From Siphonodentalium dalli (Eukaryota; Mollusca; Scaphopoda; Gadilida; Siphonodentaliidae): a stretch of DNA of 64,000 bases. Below are positions 10,670-22,479 of the stretch, piece after piece; position 1 is the stretch's first letter; each line of letters begins with the position of its first letter. The position numbers and the translations under genes were made by a program. The notes beneath the pieces are model-generated. The model ran no database searches and was not told the DNA's origin. It saw only the letters and a program-made list of their open reading frames with translations. The DNA lies in the NCBI GenBank assembly GCA_032622095.1, contig CP136067.1, forward strand, positions 50,943,899-51,007,898, read 5' to 3'.

Positions 10670-10738
10670 GCCAATGCATTCTCTTATATATGCGAGTCGA
10701 CCATAGGTCGCCTCGCATATATAAGAGAATGCGATGGC
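10670..10738. repeat. 69-bp palindrome, copy 3
   Basis: Same palindrome as copies 1 and 2, with one change near its right end (GCGATGGC for GCATTGGC). It lies in the TATA-flanked MITE. Confidence 0.9.
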
Positions 10739-10955
10739 CTAACAATATTTTACAATTTAAATAATTTTTTCTTGTATTCTTTAACAATTTTATAATTTCA
10801 CCCATACAGAGCCCCAGACAAACATGAGCAGACGACACTCTTCTATATGCTTCTATATATGTGTGGGCTCCCTGCAGGGTAGTGGATGTTTTTTATTTTA
10901 TGTCCTAAAAATTGTCAGAAACATTTATTTAAAAAAAATGATAAAAAATTGTTAG

Positions 10956-11024
10956 GCCAATGCATTCTCTTATATATGCGAGACGACCTATGGTCGACTC
11001 GCATATATAAGAGAATGCATTGAC
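10956..11024. repeat. 69-bp palindrome, copy 4
   Basis: Inverted partner of copy 3. The 217-bp spacer between them is longer than in the piggyBac-type copies but shares the stretch CTTTAACAATTTTATAATTT. Confidence 0.9.
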
Positions 11025-11588
11025 ACAAGGTAAAAAAATCCGACTTCCGACTGGATTTGATATGGCGGGTCACATATACAGCAAGTAAAGAGTGTGCGAC
11101 AAGCAAAACACTCAAAACCGTGGCGATGTATTTTGGAGAGTAATTTACTGTGACCCATTCGACACCGAAATATTGCGTGGCGAACGCTCTAGCGGTGTGT
11201 TGCGAACAACTTGGTGGCAGTTTTAACCAAATTTTTCATAGTGGGGTCTCCCCGGTGTGGAGTGTTCTGCTTATTGCATACTCATTACGTATTGCGCATC
11301 TTACACTCTCATATGGCTTGTGTTTAATAACAAGGCGTATGATCTTGACAATAACATGCAATTTATGCGATATTTATGATTGGTATAAGAGCAAAATATG
11401 TCTATATTTTAATATTATTTTTGTTTATGGCGGGTTTAACCCTTTACCCAACAAACCGGCCAAAACCGGCCAAATAAAGCTTCAACAGCCTAAAATATCT
11501 TCGGTCTGTCTCAATAGAACCATACAAATATGGATATCATTGGAACCGGCTCCTTGACCACATTGTGATAGTTACAGTTATGCCCTGT

Positions 11589-11657
11589 GCCAATGCATTC
11601 TCTTATATATGCGAGTCGACCATAGGTCGCCTCGCATATATAAGAGAATGCATTGAC
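11589..11657. repeat. 69-bp palindrome, copy 5
   Basis: Palindrome unit in the second piggyBac-type MITE, orientation GAG-TCGACC-ATA. It is followed by a 14-A run in the spacer. Confidence 0.9.
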
Positions 11658-11736
11658 CTAAAAAAAAAAAAAAATTAACACTTTTTACCATTTTTTCTTA
11701 CATTCTTAAACAATTTTATAATTTTTAATGTGTTAA

Positions 11737-11805
11737 GCCAATGCATTCTCTTATATATGCGAGGCGACCTATGGTCGACTCGCATATATAAGAGAATGCA
11801 TTGGC
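11737..11805. repeat. 69-bp palindrome, copy 6
   Basis: Inverted partner of copy 5, ending at GGCACAGGG only about 20 bp from the right TIR. Confidence 0.9.
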
Positions 11806-12050
11806 ACAGGGCCCTTTGTTGGGTAAAGGGTTAACGGATGTGACTTTTTAAAACAGCAATACCCATCGTGAAGGCCGTCCGTATCTTGAACCATTAACCT
11901 ACCAGATTTGCAACGTTCTGCCTACCGTAAAAAAGACACGCGGACCGTATAATGGTTTCAGACTCCTTTCTGGCCCCATTTGCACAAGGACTCTGTAAAA
12001 TAGCCCACACAATTAACTTTCGAACTGTCATTGTCACCGGCACCGTTTGT

Positions 12051-12146
12051 CGTGAATGAAGCTAACCGCCAGGATTGTTCTGTGGATGAAAATCACCCTA
12101 TATATAGACACTCCATGGGTGGTCCGGGCGGTTAGCTTCATTCACG
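12051..12146. mobile_element. Tiny MITE, 96 bp, perfect 20-bp inverted ends
   Basis: Starts CGTGAATGAAGCTAACCGCC and ends with its exact reverse complement (12127-12146). The 56-bp interior is unique. No clear target duplication is visible. Confidence 0.7.
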
Positions 12147-12479
12147 ATAAACCTTGTTGGCTTTTATGGCGCATTTCGAAGGTCATTTGCCACAATTTGA
12201 TGAACAATTGACCTTGTTCTTCCATGAATATAGTAGATGGTATAATTCCCCTATATATGTATGTGTGCTCTCAGTGGCGACAGTAGGGCTACACGATGTC
12301 TGGAAGTATCGTTATATTGTGGGCAGATGTTCTGCTAAGTTGAGGGTTAATAGCGGCACTTATGTGAATCATTTGCCCCCGTCCCACTCAGCGTTGACGT
12401 AATAAACGTAAAATGTATGGATCAGGTTTTATGAAGGCAATAATATAGGTATACACATGCACATGTAGTGAGCGGTGGA

Positions 12480-14262
12480 TTATTAATATTATATCTTAAT
12501 ATTAGTCATGAGTTCATAGGACTGCTATTTTTTGTAACAGCCGTAAGGCACAGCTTATGGGCTGGCCTCAGGGAGTACTTAGTACCGACGCTTAGGTACT
12601 GAGCATATTATAACCTGGCGCGCCCGATAAGCCCCATCTTGTCTGTGTCGGTGGGATGTTGAATTGGTTATTTTAGACATCTCGTTTCTTCTGGACTTGA
12701 TTTGGGGCAAGTGCACATAGGGTAATGCATTCTACTGGTGAATTGGTTAAATTACCATCAGGACATTGACTCCAATGTTAGAGAGACACTGGATCGAACG
12801 AGGATTGGCGTTATGACCATTCATTTGTTCTTTCTCCAACATTTTCCCCCCGAAAGAACAGCTCAGACAACAACGTTCTTTTCGGGTCCCGGATGACTTA
12901 GTCGTAAAATGTACAAAAACTCTCAACACCGGGGAGACCCCACTTATGGAACCTTGATTAAAATTGCCACCAAATTGTTTACAAGATACTGGCATAGCAC
13001 GGTTTTGTGCGTTTTGATTTTCGCTCACTCTTTACGTGCTGTATATAACCAAACGCTCGGCTCAGACAAAGTGGGTTTTGTGGAAATATCGCATTCATAC
13101 TATCATTATACTATACTATTAATATATTCTTGAGGTATTTTCATAATTTGGAAACTGTTATTTCTAAATTATAGCATATAACGAAGGCCGTCCGTGCCTT
13201 TGATATTAGTCACGGGTTCATATGACTGTTATATTGTACCATGACTGCCGTATGACCAAGCTTCTGGGGTGGGCTCAAGTAAGATTTGGTACGTACTTTA
13301 CTACTCAATACCGACGCTATACATGTAGGTAATGAGTATATTCACATCGAGCGTCCGATAAGCAACCACCTTATCTCTATATGTGGGATGCTGATTTGGT
13401 TATTGTAGCCATGTCGTTTCTTCTGGACTTGATTGAGGTAAGTGTACAAACGGTAATGATTTCTACTCGTGAATTGGTTAAATTACCATCGGGACATTGA
13501 CTCCAATGTTAGATGCTGGATCGAACGAGGACTGACGTTATGACCATTCCTTTCTTCAACATTATTTCCCCCGAACGAACAGCTCAGGCAACAACGTTCT
13601 GTTCGGGAAAGGGTCTCGGATGACTTGGACGTAAAATCCCCGACACTCAATATTTCAGTGTTGAATATGTGACCGTGAATCACTCTCCTAAAACAATCGT
13701 CATGGTGTTGTGTGTTTTGCTTATCGCTCACTCTTTACGTGCTGCATGTATATAACCAAACGCTCGGCTCACACAGAGTGGGTTTTGTGTATACTATTAC
13801 TATATATTATTGAGGAACTTTTCATAATTTCATTAAACTGTAATTTCTGAATTATTACATAAACGAAGGCCATCCGTGCCTTTAATATTAGTTATGAGTT
13901 CATAGGACTGCTATTTTGAACTTTTTATAACTGCCGTATGACCAAGCTTCTGGGTTGGGCTCAAGTAAGTATGGTACGTACATGTACTTTATTACTTAAT
14001 ACCGACGCTATAGGTTATAGGTATATTGGGACCTCGCGCGTCCGATAAGCCACCACCTTATCTGTTTATGTTTGGTGTTGAATTGGTTATTTTAGACATC
14101 TCGTTTCTTCTGGACTTGATTGGGGCAAGTGTACAGATGGTAATGATTTCTACTCGTGAATTGGCTAAATTACCATCGGGACATTGACTCCAATGTTAGA
14201 GTGACACTGGATCGAACGAGGATTGGCGTTATCGCCATCCAGGGAGTCTGGACTAATCAACA
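12480..14262. repeat. ~700-bp repeat, roughly 2.5 tandem units
   Basis: Landmarks recur in order: an AAGGC(C/A)(G/A)TCCGTGCCTTT block (about 13185, 13866), a CCGACGCTATA block, TCGTTTCTTCTGGACTTGAT, a GGACATTGACTCCAATGTTA block (about 12760, 13490, 14174), and a CTCACTCTTTACGTGCTG block. Spacing is near 690-730 bp. The minus-strand frames at 12747-13028 and 13483-13731 resemble each other (GHNxxPRSIQ, ERCCLSCSFGG) because they sit in two repeat units. No known domain is recognised. A dispersed copy lies at 18480-19200, and part of the family occurs inverted near 11090-11290. Confidence 0.75.
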
Positions 14263-16705
14263 TCGACTATAAGCGAGAGACATCGATCACAATAATTAAA
14301 CACTGTCCATATGTTCTTTCGCCAACATTATTTTTGGTTCTGGAAGGGGTCCCGATGACTTAGTCGTAAAAGGTACAGGAACATTACGCTGTCAAAGCGT
14401 TCAACGATGGATAAGCTTGTTTTCTGTTTGAAAATATTCCCGTTATCTTCTGGACAGGTCGGTACATGTATGATCTTTCGTTGTGTGTGTTCAGAGGAGC
14501 GTACACGTGTAAGGGTCTATTCGTGTATGTTTGTTTGTGTTTTTTGTTCTAATGCCCTATTACTAGTATATGCTATTATTTTAAAAATTAATGTAGTGGG
14601 TGTGTGTTATTGGGGGATACGGCGCTGTGGTCGTTGGGGTACATTGTGTAAATGTGCCCCAACGAACAGAGCACCGTATCCCACAATAACACACACCCAC
14701 CCACTACATTCATTTTTTTATTCAGCATTTTGATGATTTATTCCCATAAAAAATCTGAGTGTATTATTTATTTTCACAAAATCTGCGGAGAATTCAAGAC
14801 TAGCCCACGCAACATATTAAATCAGCCAAATATAAGATTTCCAAGCGTTTAGCAATGATAGCGTGATTGATATAAATAACTTCAGATGCACAATTCGGCT
14901 AAACTTTGAAAAGCAGGCCCAATTACTCTGCTGACCGCTTTCAGTGATTCGTTCAGATTAGTTCAACAGTTTGTAACTTCCTGTTCGTGTTACACTCTGT
15001 GTGCGTTATCGGAATGTAAACTAGGTGACCCAATTGGCAGTCGACTATAAGCGAGAGACATCGATCACAATAATTAAAACACTGTCCCTATGTTCTTTCG
15101 CCAACATTATTTTTGGTTCTGGAAGGAGTCCCGGATGACTTAGTCGTAAAAGGTACAGGAACATTACGCTGTCAAAGCCGTTCAACGATGGATAAGCTTG
15201 TTTTCTGTTTGAAAAATATTCCCGTTATCTTCTGGACAGGTCGGTACATGTATGATCTTTCGTTGTGTGTGTTCAGAGGAGCGTACACGTGTAAGGGTCT
15301 ATTCATGTATGTTTGTTTGTGTTTTTTGTTCTAATGCCCTATTACTAGTATATGCTATTATTTTAAAAATTAATGTAGTGGGTGTGTGTTATTGGGGGAT
15401 ACGGCGCTGTGGTCGTTAATTAATGTAGTGGGTGTGTGTTATTGGGGGATACGGCGCTGTGGTCGTTGGGGTACATTGTGTAAATGTGCCCCCAACGAAC
15501 AGAGCACCGTATCCCACAATAACACACACCCACCCACTACATTCATTTTTTTATTCAGCATTTTGATGATTTATTCCCATAAAAAATCTGAGTGTATTAT
15601 TTATTTTCACAAAATCTGCGGAGAATTCAAGACTAGCCCACGCAACATATTAAATCAGCCAAATATAAGATTTCCAAGCGTTTAGCAATGATAGCGTGAT
15701 TGATATAAATAACTTCAGAGGCACAATTCGGCTAAACTTTGAAAAGCAGGCCCAATTACTCTGCTGACCGCTTTCAGTGATTCGTTCAGATTAGTTCAAC
15801 AGTTTGTAACTTCCTGTTCGTGTTACACTCTGTGTGCGTTATCGGAATGTAAACTAGGTGACCCAATTGGCAGTCGACTATAAGCGAGAGACATCGATCA
15901 CAATAATTAAAACACTGTCCCTATGTTCTTTCGCCAACATTATTTTTGGTTCTGGAAGGAGTCCCGGATGACTTAGTCGTAAAAGGTACAGGAACATTAC
16001 GCTGTCAAAGCCGTTCAACGATGGATAAGCTTGTTTTCTGTTTGAAAATATTCCCGTTATCTTCTGGACAGGTCGGTACATGTATGATCTTTCGTTGTGT
16101 GTGTTCAGAGGAGCGTACACGTGTAAGGGTCTATTCATGTATGTTTGTTTGTGTTTTTTGTTCTAATGCCCTATTACTAGTATATGCTATTATTTTAAAA
16201 ATTAATGTAGTGGGTGTGTGTTATTGGGGGATACGGCGCTGTGGTCGTTAATTAATGTAGTGGGTGTGTGTTATTGGGGGATACGGCGCTGTGGTCGTTG
16301 GGGTACATTGTGTAAATGTGCCCCCAACGAACAGAGCACCGTATCCCACAATAACACACACCCACCCACTACATTCATTTTTTTATTCAGCATTTTGATG
16401 ATTTATTCCCATAAAAAATCTGAGTGTATTATTTATTTTCACAAAATCTGCGGAGAATTAAAGACTAGCCCACGCAACATATTAAATCAGCGAAATATAA
16501 GATTTCCAAGCGTTTAGCAATGGTAGCGTGATCGATATAAATAACTTCAGGTGCACAATTCGGCTAAACTTTGAAAAGCAGGCCCAATTACTCTGCTGAC
16601 CGCTTTCAGTGATTCGTTCAGATTAAGTCAACAGTTTGTAACTTCCTGTTCGTGTTACACTCTGTGTGCGTTATCGGGATGTAAACTAGGTGACCCAATT
16701 GGCAG
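14263..16705. repeat. Three tandem units of ~780-833 bp
   Basis: Units 14263-15040 (778 bp), 15041-15873 (833 bp) and 15874-16705 (832 bp) are nearly identical. Each begins TCGACTATAAGCGAGAGACA and ends CTAGGTGACCCAATTGGCAG. Units 2 and 3 differ from unit 1 by a ~50-bp internal duplication within the foldback. The frames of 60-108 residues in each unit are therefore repeats of one frame; none matches a domain that I know. High identity implies recent duplication. Confidence 0.9.
14590..14710. mobile_element. Foldback MITE inside tandem unit 1
   Basis: Stem arms AATGTAGTGGGTGTGTGTTA and its near-complement enclose a short loop. The arms also share a GGGATACGG(C/T)GCT(C/G)TG segment and CGTTGGGG. 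Corresponding foldbacks lie at 15372-15543 and 16204-16375, where the left arm is duplicated. Confidence 0.75.
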
Positions 16706-16709
16706 TCGA

Positions 16710-18040
16710 CCAATCGCCAAACATGATTAAGCGTAACATAGTCAGGCTATGTAAATACATATGTGTACGTAACAATCACGACAGTATAAATGTGTTCCAG
16801 AGAGTCAATAAGTATTTTATAAATAGCAGGTATATATCAACTGGATAATGCAGGGTTCCGAAGAATGAATTTGGGTTCTTACTGTGAACTACTTTCAATT
16901 TTGTATTGACGAGCGCCTTGCGTACACGTTGCACCACTCACATACGAATTCCAGCCACCCCACCCCAATATTTATACGTGGTGGTGTAGTTCGGTATGAC
17001 CACGCTGGTCACAGGTGTTATCAAAAGGTGACACGCCCATATTCGGATGAGATGGCAGACAAACACATTGTGGTAATATATATATGACCGTTTTTGGTTA
17101 AATAGAATCGTCACACTAGTATCTGGCAACTCTTGAACCAGCCAGACATTGTATAATGTTTACCAATATACCGTATCTGTATATCCGATAATATAATTCG
17201 GTTCCATTGTCGTTTAAAGGTCTACTCGAGTAGAAAGAACTAGAAAGTATGTCAAAACTTAAAAACTATAACAAAGCGTTGACGCTATGCAAATCCCAAT
17301 CCGGTTAGCTACATGCACATGCATATATGAACGACAGCATTAAAATGCGTGTGATCAAGACAATACGTTACCATTCTTTCGCCGTATTGATTGAGCGAAC
17401 TTGAATGCTCAGATGAATGTTCAATTAATTTAAATTAAAATACATTCATAATAGATGTGGACACAATTTTTCGAAAATATAATGGATTTGTGTTTCAGCT
17501 TAGATTCGTAGTCCAACGGATCAGTCTCAGATACACACGAAAGCATGCGAAACTCATCAGAACTACCTATAGTGCTACGCATATCTACTGCACAGAATAT
17601 CCGACTTTAGCGACATCTACAACCGCGATTATGGCGTCTTATCTGGGCCGACAGTGGTCCCACCATATCGCGCGCATATTGAGAATAATAATTAATTTTA
17701 AAGCTATGTTTCATCCTATGCTTCGTTGACATATTCAGCTATATCCCGGTAAATTTCCTCCGGCAGCGTAGAATGCCAGGGCTATACTAGCGAATAGATT
17801 CTATCGAAAATTTGAGAGAGCAAAGCAAACACACTATTGAAATTCGTAAATGGTTTGATCTGGGATAACCGACTGATATCGGGTCGTTAAATATTCACGC
17901 TTCGTGTGCACGCAAACATGTGCTGCCTGTTGTCTGTTTGCGATTAGAAACACATATTTCCATATCATATACGTGATAATGACTTTCCCCGAACACTCCG
18001 TTTTGGCGATACCCTCCGCTTTGGCGATACCAGGTACACG
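16710..18040. other. No gene recognised
   Basis: AT-rich sequence between the tandem array and the next dispersed repeat. The short frames (for example 16884-17087 and 17457-17729) carry no motif that I can name. Confidence 0.4.
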
Positions 18041-18440
18041 GGTGTGTTTATTCCACAAGAGTAGGCGATAATGGAAGAATGTTCATAAATACCCGAGAAA
18101 ATAACGCCGGTTCTAATGTGTATACATATGAAATAGCAAGTCATTGGACTATGCTGGAGCATACGAATTTGAGAATGCGTTATGGGAGGCCATTCTTGTT
18201 TCAAGCACTTATCAATAATGTATTTTTCCGAGGTTTAAATAAGAATTTAGGAAGATAATTAGCATATAACTGGCATTAGTGAGACATATGGTATGTGTGG
18301 GTGTTGCTGAGCAACTCCAGAACTCAACCATTGTAGTTACTTCCGTGGGTAGTCATGCTCGTTCTGCGTACATATTACAAATAAATGCTTTGATTGCATG
18401 GACAGTGGAAGGTTTGGCAACAAATCGAAGCTAATCATAT
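18040..18440. repeat. ~390-bp dispersed repeat, copy 1
   Basis: Shares long segments in the same orientation with 21628-22030, including AGTAGGCGATAATGGAAGAA, TTCATAAATACCCGAGAA, CATATGAAATAGCAAGTC and ATCAATAATGTATTTT. A shorter partial copy at about 21505-21600 lies directly before the second full copy. Confidence 0.75.
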
Positions 18441-18479
18441 GATTTATCTACCTGTTAACAACTTATAGATGCTCACCAC

Positions 18480-19200
18480 TCAAGATTTCAGTGTTGAATG
18501 GGTGACCGTGAATCACTCTCCTAAATAAATCGTCACGGTGTCGTGTGTTTTGCTTATCGCTCAATCTTTACGTGCTGTAATTAACCAAATGCTCGGCTCA
18601 CATAAAGTGGGTTTTGTGGAAATATCGCATTCATACTATAATTATACTATACTATTACTATATTCTTGAGGAAATTTTCATAATTTGGAAACTGTTATTT
18701 CTAAATTATAACATAAAATGAAGGCCATTCGTGCCTTTGATATTAGTTATGAGTTTATAAGTTTATACCACGGTTATTTTCTACTGTAACTTTCGTAAGA
18801 CCAATCTTCTGGGTTGGACTTAAGTAAGAATGGTAAGTACTGTATTACTTAATACCGAAGCTATAGGTATGGAGTATATTTGGGACCTCGCGCGTCCGAT
18901 AAGACACCACATTATTTGTGAATGTGGGGTGTTAAATTATATTTTGTTTAGACATCTTGATTTTTCTGGACTTGAATGGGGCAAGTGTACAGACGGTAAT
19001 GATTTCTACTCGTGAATTGGTTAAATTACCATCTGGACATTGACTCCAATGTTAAAGTGACACTGGATCGAACGAGGATTGTCGTTATGACCATCCAGGG
19101 AGTCTGAACTAATGCTATCTCAACATCGACTATAAACGAGACATCGATCACAATAATTAAACACTTTGTTCTTCCTCCAACATTATTTTGTCCGAACAAA
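18480..19200. repeat. Dispersed copy of the ~700-bp repeat
   Basis: Contains the landmarks of the 12480-14262 array in the same order and orientation (GACCGTGAATCACTCTCCTA, TTTACGTGCTG, GCGTCCGATAAG, GGACATTGACTCCAATGTTA). It then continues into the ACATCGACTATAAACGAGAC sequence that begins the 833-bp units, so the two families were originally joined. Confidence 0.7.
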
Positions 19201-21095
19201 CATCAACTTTCTGTTTTGGGGTTCCAGGTGACTTAGTCGCAAAAGGTACAAGAACATTACGCTGTCAGTGCCTATCGCATGTCGGTGGTTTCTGTATGCA
19301 GAGGATTGATATCCCATTGTCATCAATCTTGTGTTTTTAGCGTCCGATATAATAAAACTGACAGTCTTATTCGAGCACAGCCGCAATACACCCACAGATT
19401 GAATAACTACGACAAAGCGGTGCTAACATAGTCGCCATTGTTACCTCTGGGAGTTTCTAGCGCACTTCGGAATAATCTGTTATCCGACCAAAGTGCACAC
19501 GAGAAGAATATCAACACCAACCCACACTCACCCCATTTAAACGTCAGTGTTATCTGACTTGCTATTTGGGCGTTTAAGCTTAAGAGTTATTTCTTACGTC
19601 ACTGCATCGTGTAATATGACCATACGCTAGCGTAATTAACGAACCACAGCTAAAACACATGCATAAGCTAGGATATATCTGTGTCTTTTTAATCTTAAAA
19701 ATAACTCCATAGATGCGTATTTCCATCAAATAAGATTAACTTAGGCCTTATATCGTGGTGTTATTATGATATATAACACTCCATACATGCACAAGGGTTC
19801 ATCGACAATCATATACATCAAGACATGTGAGAAATAAGAGATTCACAATGCAAACAGACTACGAACTCACCGACTCAGACTTAAAACCTAAATAAAAAAC
19901 TTTTAAAAGCCATTCCTTTTGAACAAATTATTATAGAATATAAACTACCAACATCAAACTGACTGTTTGTTGTTGTCTAGAGGGGGTATTTTACTGAAAT
20001 TAACCATTATACTATTGACGCTGCATGTGTGCGCAATCCGAGTGAGATGTGTACTATACTAAGAAACTTGTCGATTTCATCATGTCCAGTTCATTCATAA
20101 AAAAATGTCATGTCCATTTCAACGAAACTCGACGAGCAACGTCATCATGTAGCTTTTACCATCGACCGAAATTGCGATAACCTGAATGTATCTTCTGCTT
20201 TGTTCATAAGTATGTGTTTCTTGTCGATTCTTGAAAATAGAAGGATATCTGAGGATTATCAGATTCACGTATGTACTCGGTAATATTATGATAATTTAAA
20301 AGCGATATAATAACGTTTGCTTGCATCACGAATTTCGATTTAGATTCCAGTATTGTCCTCAGCCCAGCCAGAGTGATTGAAATTTTCCCATTGCACGCGA
20401 CATTTATATTTTAGGTCACTCCATTGCAAATATTTGACAGTCCATAATGCTATAATTATGTTCTCAATAAAATGTAAACCGCGTCTACGAATGTGCATAC
20501 TTCCGATAGTAACTCCCCTCAAGTTGGAACGCCGGCCATTGAAAGACGCACACGTTTATTTCAGATTACGACATTAATGCTTTAAGCCCACCGATCTGCT
20601 GTGCGACAAAAGCGCTCGCAAAACTTCAAAACAGCATTGTCGTATTAGATAATAATTGACGACGTTACAAAATCAGATATAGTCTATATACGATCAAAGC
20701 GTATCGGCTTTGGTTCGTTATAAACCCACCTATACACAATATAAGGTATTCGATCACAAATATACTCTTATGCATCACACATATGTCGAGACTCCAAAAA
20801 TATACAGACATTTGTATCGATGACAACATATACTATTTGATGATAAATTAAAACATGTGTTGTAAAACAATATATACTTCCACAGTTATACTGATGTATG
20901 TTTTGGGTCATTAACCTCCATAGCACGGACGTTGTCTCGACTACTTTTGTGTCGAGACCAGAAGAGCGACATTAAGGAGGTGATCACGTGCCTTATTTTG
21001 TATAAGTTTGGTTCTCTATTCTGAAAGTTATTCAAATCTTTGGTTTGGAGAACCTATGCATTTGTTTGAACAGCCTGTGCTACCGAAAACCAGCA
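19200..21095. other. No gene recognised
   Basis: Only the first ~230 bp continue the dispersed repeat. The remainder is AT-rich with no domain visible. A small stem (TGTCTCGAC/GTCGAGACCA) lies at about 20930-20970. Confidence 0.4.
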
Positions 21096-21099
21096 CATT

Positions 21100-21430
21100 A
21101 TCTGCTTATAATAAACATAGTTTAGGTAGATAATCTGCTTAGAATCTCTTTTACTTTGAGTCGATAATTTGATGAAAATGAGGACATTTTAGTTACATTA
21201 TCGACTCAATATGAGGCGATTCTAAGCAGATTATGTGCGGACAATGACACAAATAAGCCAACTCATACGACTTTTCAGGAGATACGCTCGTTGGCGAGTG
21301 TTTTCACTGTGGCCCGCGCCATAAAATGAAATAACGGGTAAGAATCCATTATACATTTATTTCAGAATCAAATAATCACATTATATACCTATTTCACATT
21401 ATAGGTCGATTGTGTGCATATTTCTGCGAA
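21100..21430. repeat. ~330-bp dispersed repeat, copy 1 (partner 43500-43840)
   Basis: Matches 43500-43840 in the same orientation, with AGGTAGATAATCTGCTTAGA, TTGAGTCGATAAT, CATTATCGACTCA, ACGACTTTTCAGG and TTTCAGAATCAAATAATCAC. The first half can fold: AATCTGCTTAGAATC pairs with GATTCTAAGCAGATT, so it is probably a MITE with an associated flank. Confidence 0.75.
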
Positions 21431-21504
21431 CTTTCCCAACAAATAATACGGAATAAATACATGACCCATAAATACATAACCCATTTTATATACATCGTCC
21501 TTAT

Positions 21505-22030
21505 TCCACGAGAGTAGGCGATAACAGATGGAATAAATATTCATAGATACCAGAGAAGGTATCGCCGGCTCTAATGTGTATACGTATGAAATAGAATAAA
21601 TACATGACATTTTGTAACATCGTCTTTATTCCACGAGCGTATGGGCGATAATAGATGGAAGAAATATTCATAAATACCCGAGAACATAACGCCGGCTCTA
21701 ATCTGTATACATATGAAATAGCAAGTCTGGAGCATACGAATTAGAGAATGCGTTTTATAGGAGGCCATTCTGTTTTCACGGACTTATCAATAATGTATTT
21801 TGCCGAGGTTTATCAAAGCACTTAGGGAGATAGTTGACATATAACTAGCATTAGTGAGACAGATGATATATGTGGTGTTGCTGACCTAATTCAGAACTCG
21901 GCGTGTTCGCGACCATTGTAGTTACTTCCGTGTGTAGTCACGCTCATCCGCCAGTCTGCATTCATATTACAAATAAATGCTTTGGGAGGAAGGTTGAAGG
22001 TTTGGCAACAAATCTAAGCGAATCATGATT
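21505..22030. repeat. ~390-bp dispersed repeat, copy 2 with partial tandem copy
   Basis: Full copy of the 18040-18440 repeat at about 21628-22030, preceded by a ~95-bp partial copy (21505-21600). This is a small local tandem duplication. Confidence 0.75.
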
Positions 22031-22285
22031 AATCTACCCGGTGGCCACAAACAATTTAATAGACAGTGTATATTGGTTATTCATCGTGCCTTCATCAATG
22101 GTTAACTCTTTCCTCTCTGTGAAATATTAGCAATTATCGTGATGAAAAAACAATGATAAATGTCATCACCCTCGGCGGTACAGAACTTAAAATTAATCAG
22201 TATGATGCCAATACACTCATCCTGGACGGTAATGGAGAATCTCTTAAATAAACCTTGCATGTTGCACATTCGCAAACATGTCAAG

Positions 22286-22476
<191 letters not shown>

Positions 22477-22479
22477 TGT

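Larger units (their letters stand above)
10618..11074. mobile_element. MITE with TGTGACCCGCC ends and TATA flanks, carrying the 69-bp palindromes
   Basis: The element begins TGTGACCCGCCATATCAAAT and ends with the complement, ATTTGATATGGCGGGTCACA. TATA lies on both sides (10614-10617 and 11075-11078). The inverted ends extend about 45 bp through GTCGGAAGTCGG. Inside are two 69-bp palindromes (10670-10738 and 10956-11024) bounded by CCCTGTGCC and a variant GACACAAGG, and this core is flanked by TA dinucleotides. The ends are unrelated to the piggyBac-type MITEs that carry the same core. The superfamily is not assigned. Confidence 0.75.
11440..11830. mobile_element. piggyBac-type MITE, copy 2 (391 bp)
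   Basis: Begins CCCTTTACCCAACA and ends TGTTGGGTAAAGGG, flanked by TTAA at 11436-11439 and 11831-11834. It has the same length as the copy at 8031-8421 but lies in the opposite orientation: here the palindrome pair is near the right end. The two copies are nearly identical in their unique halves (TTCAACAGCCTAAAATA and CACATTGTGATAGTTACAG segments), so they are recent. Confidence 0.85.

Noticed and set aside
14407-16517. Repeated frames with Cys-rich hydrophobic segments
   Set aside because: Same frame in three tandem units crossing a foldback; no start context or known domain, and the arm duplication changes the protein arbitrarily.
20900-20985. Short inverted motif TGTCTCGAC/GTCGAGACCA
   Set aside because: Too short to distinguish from chance, with no target duplication or second copy seen.
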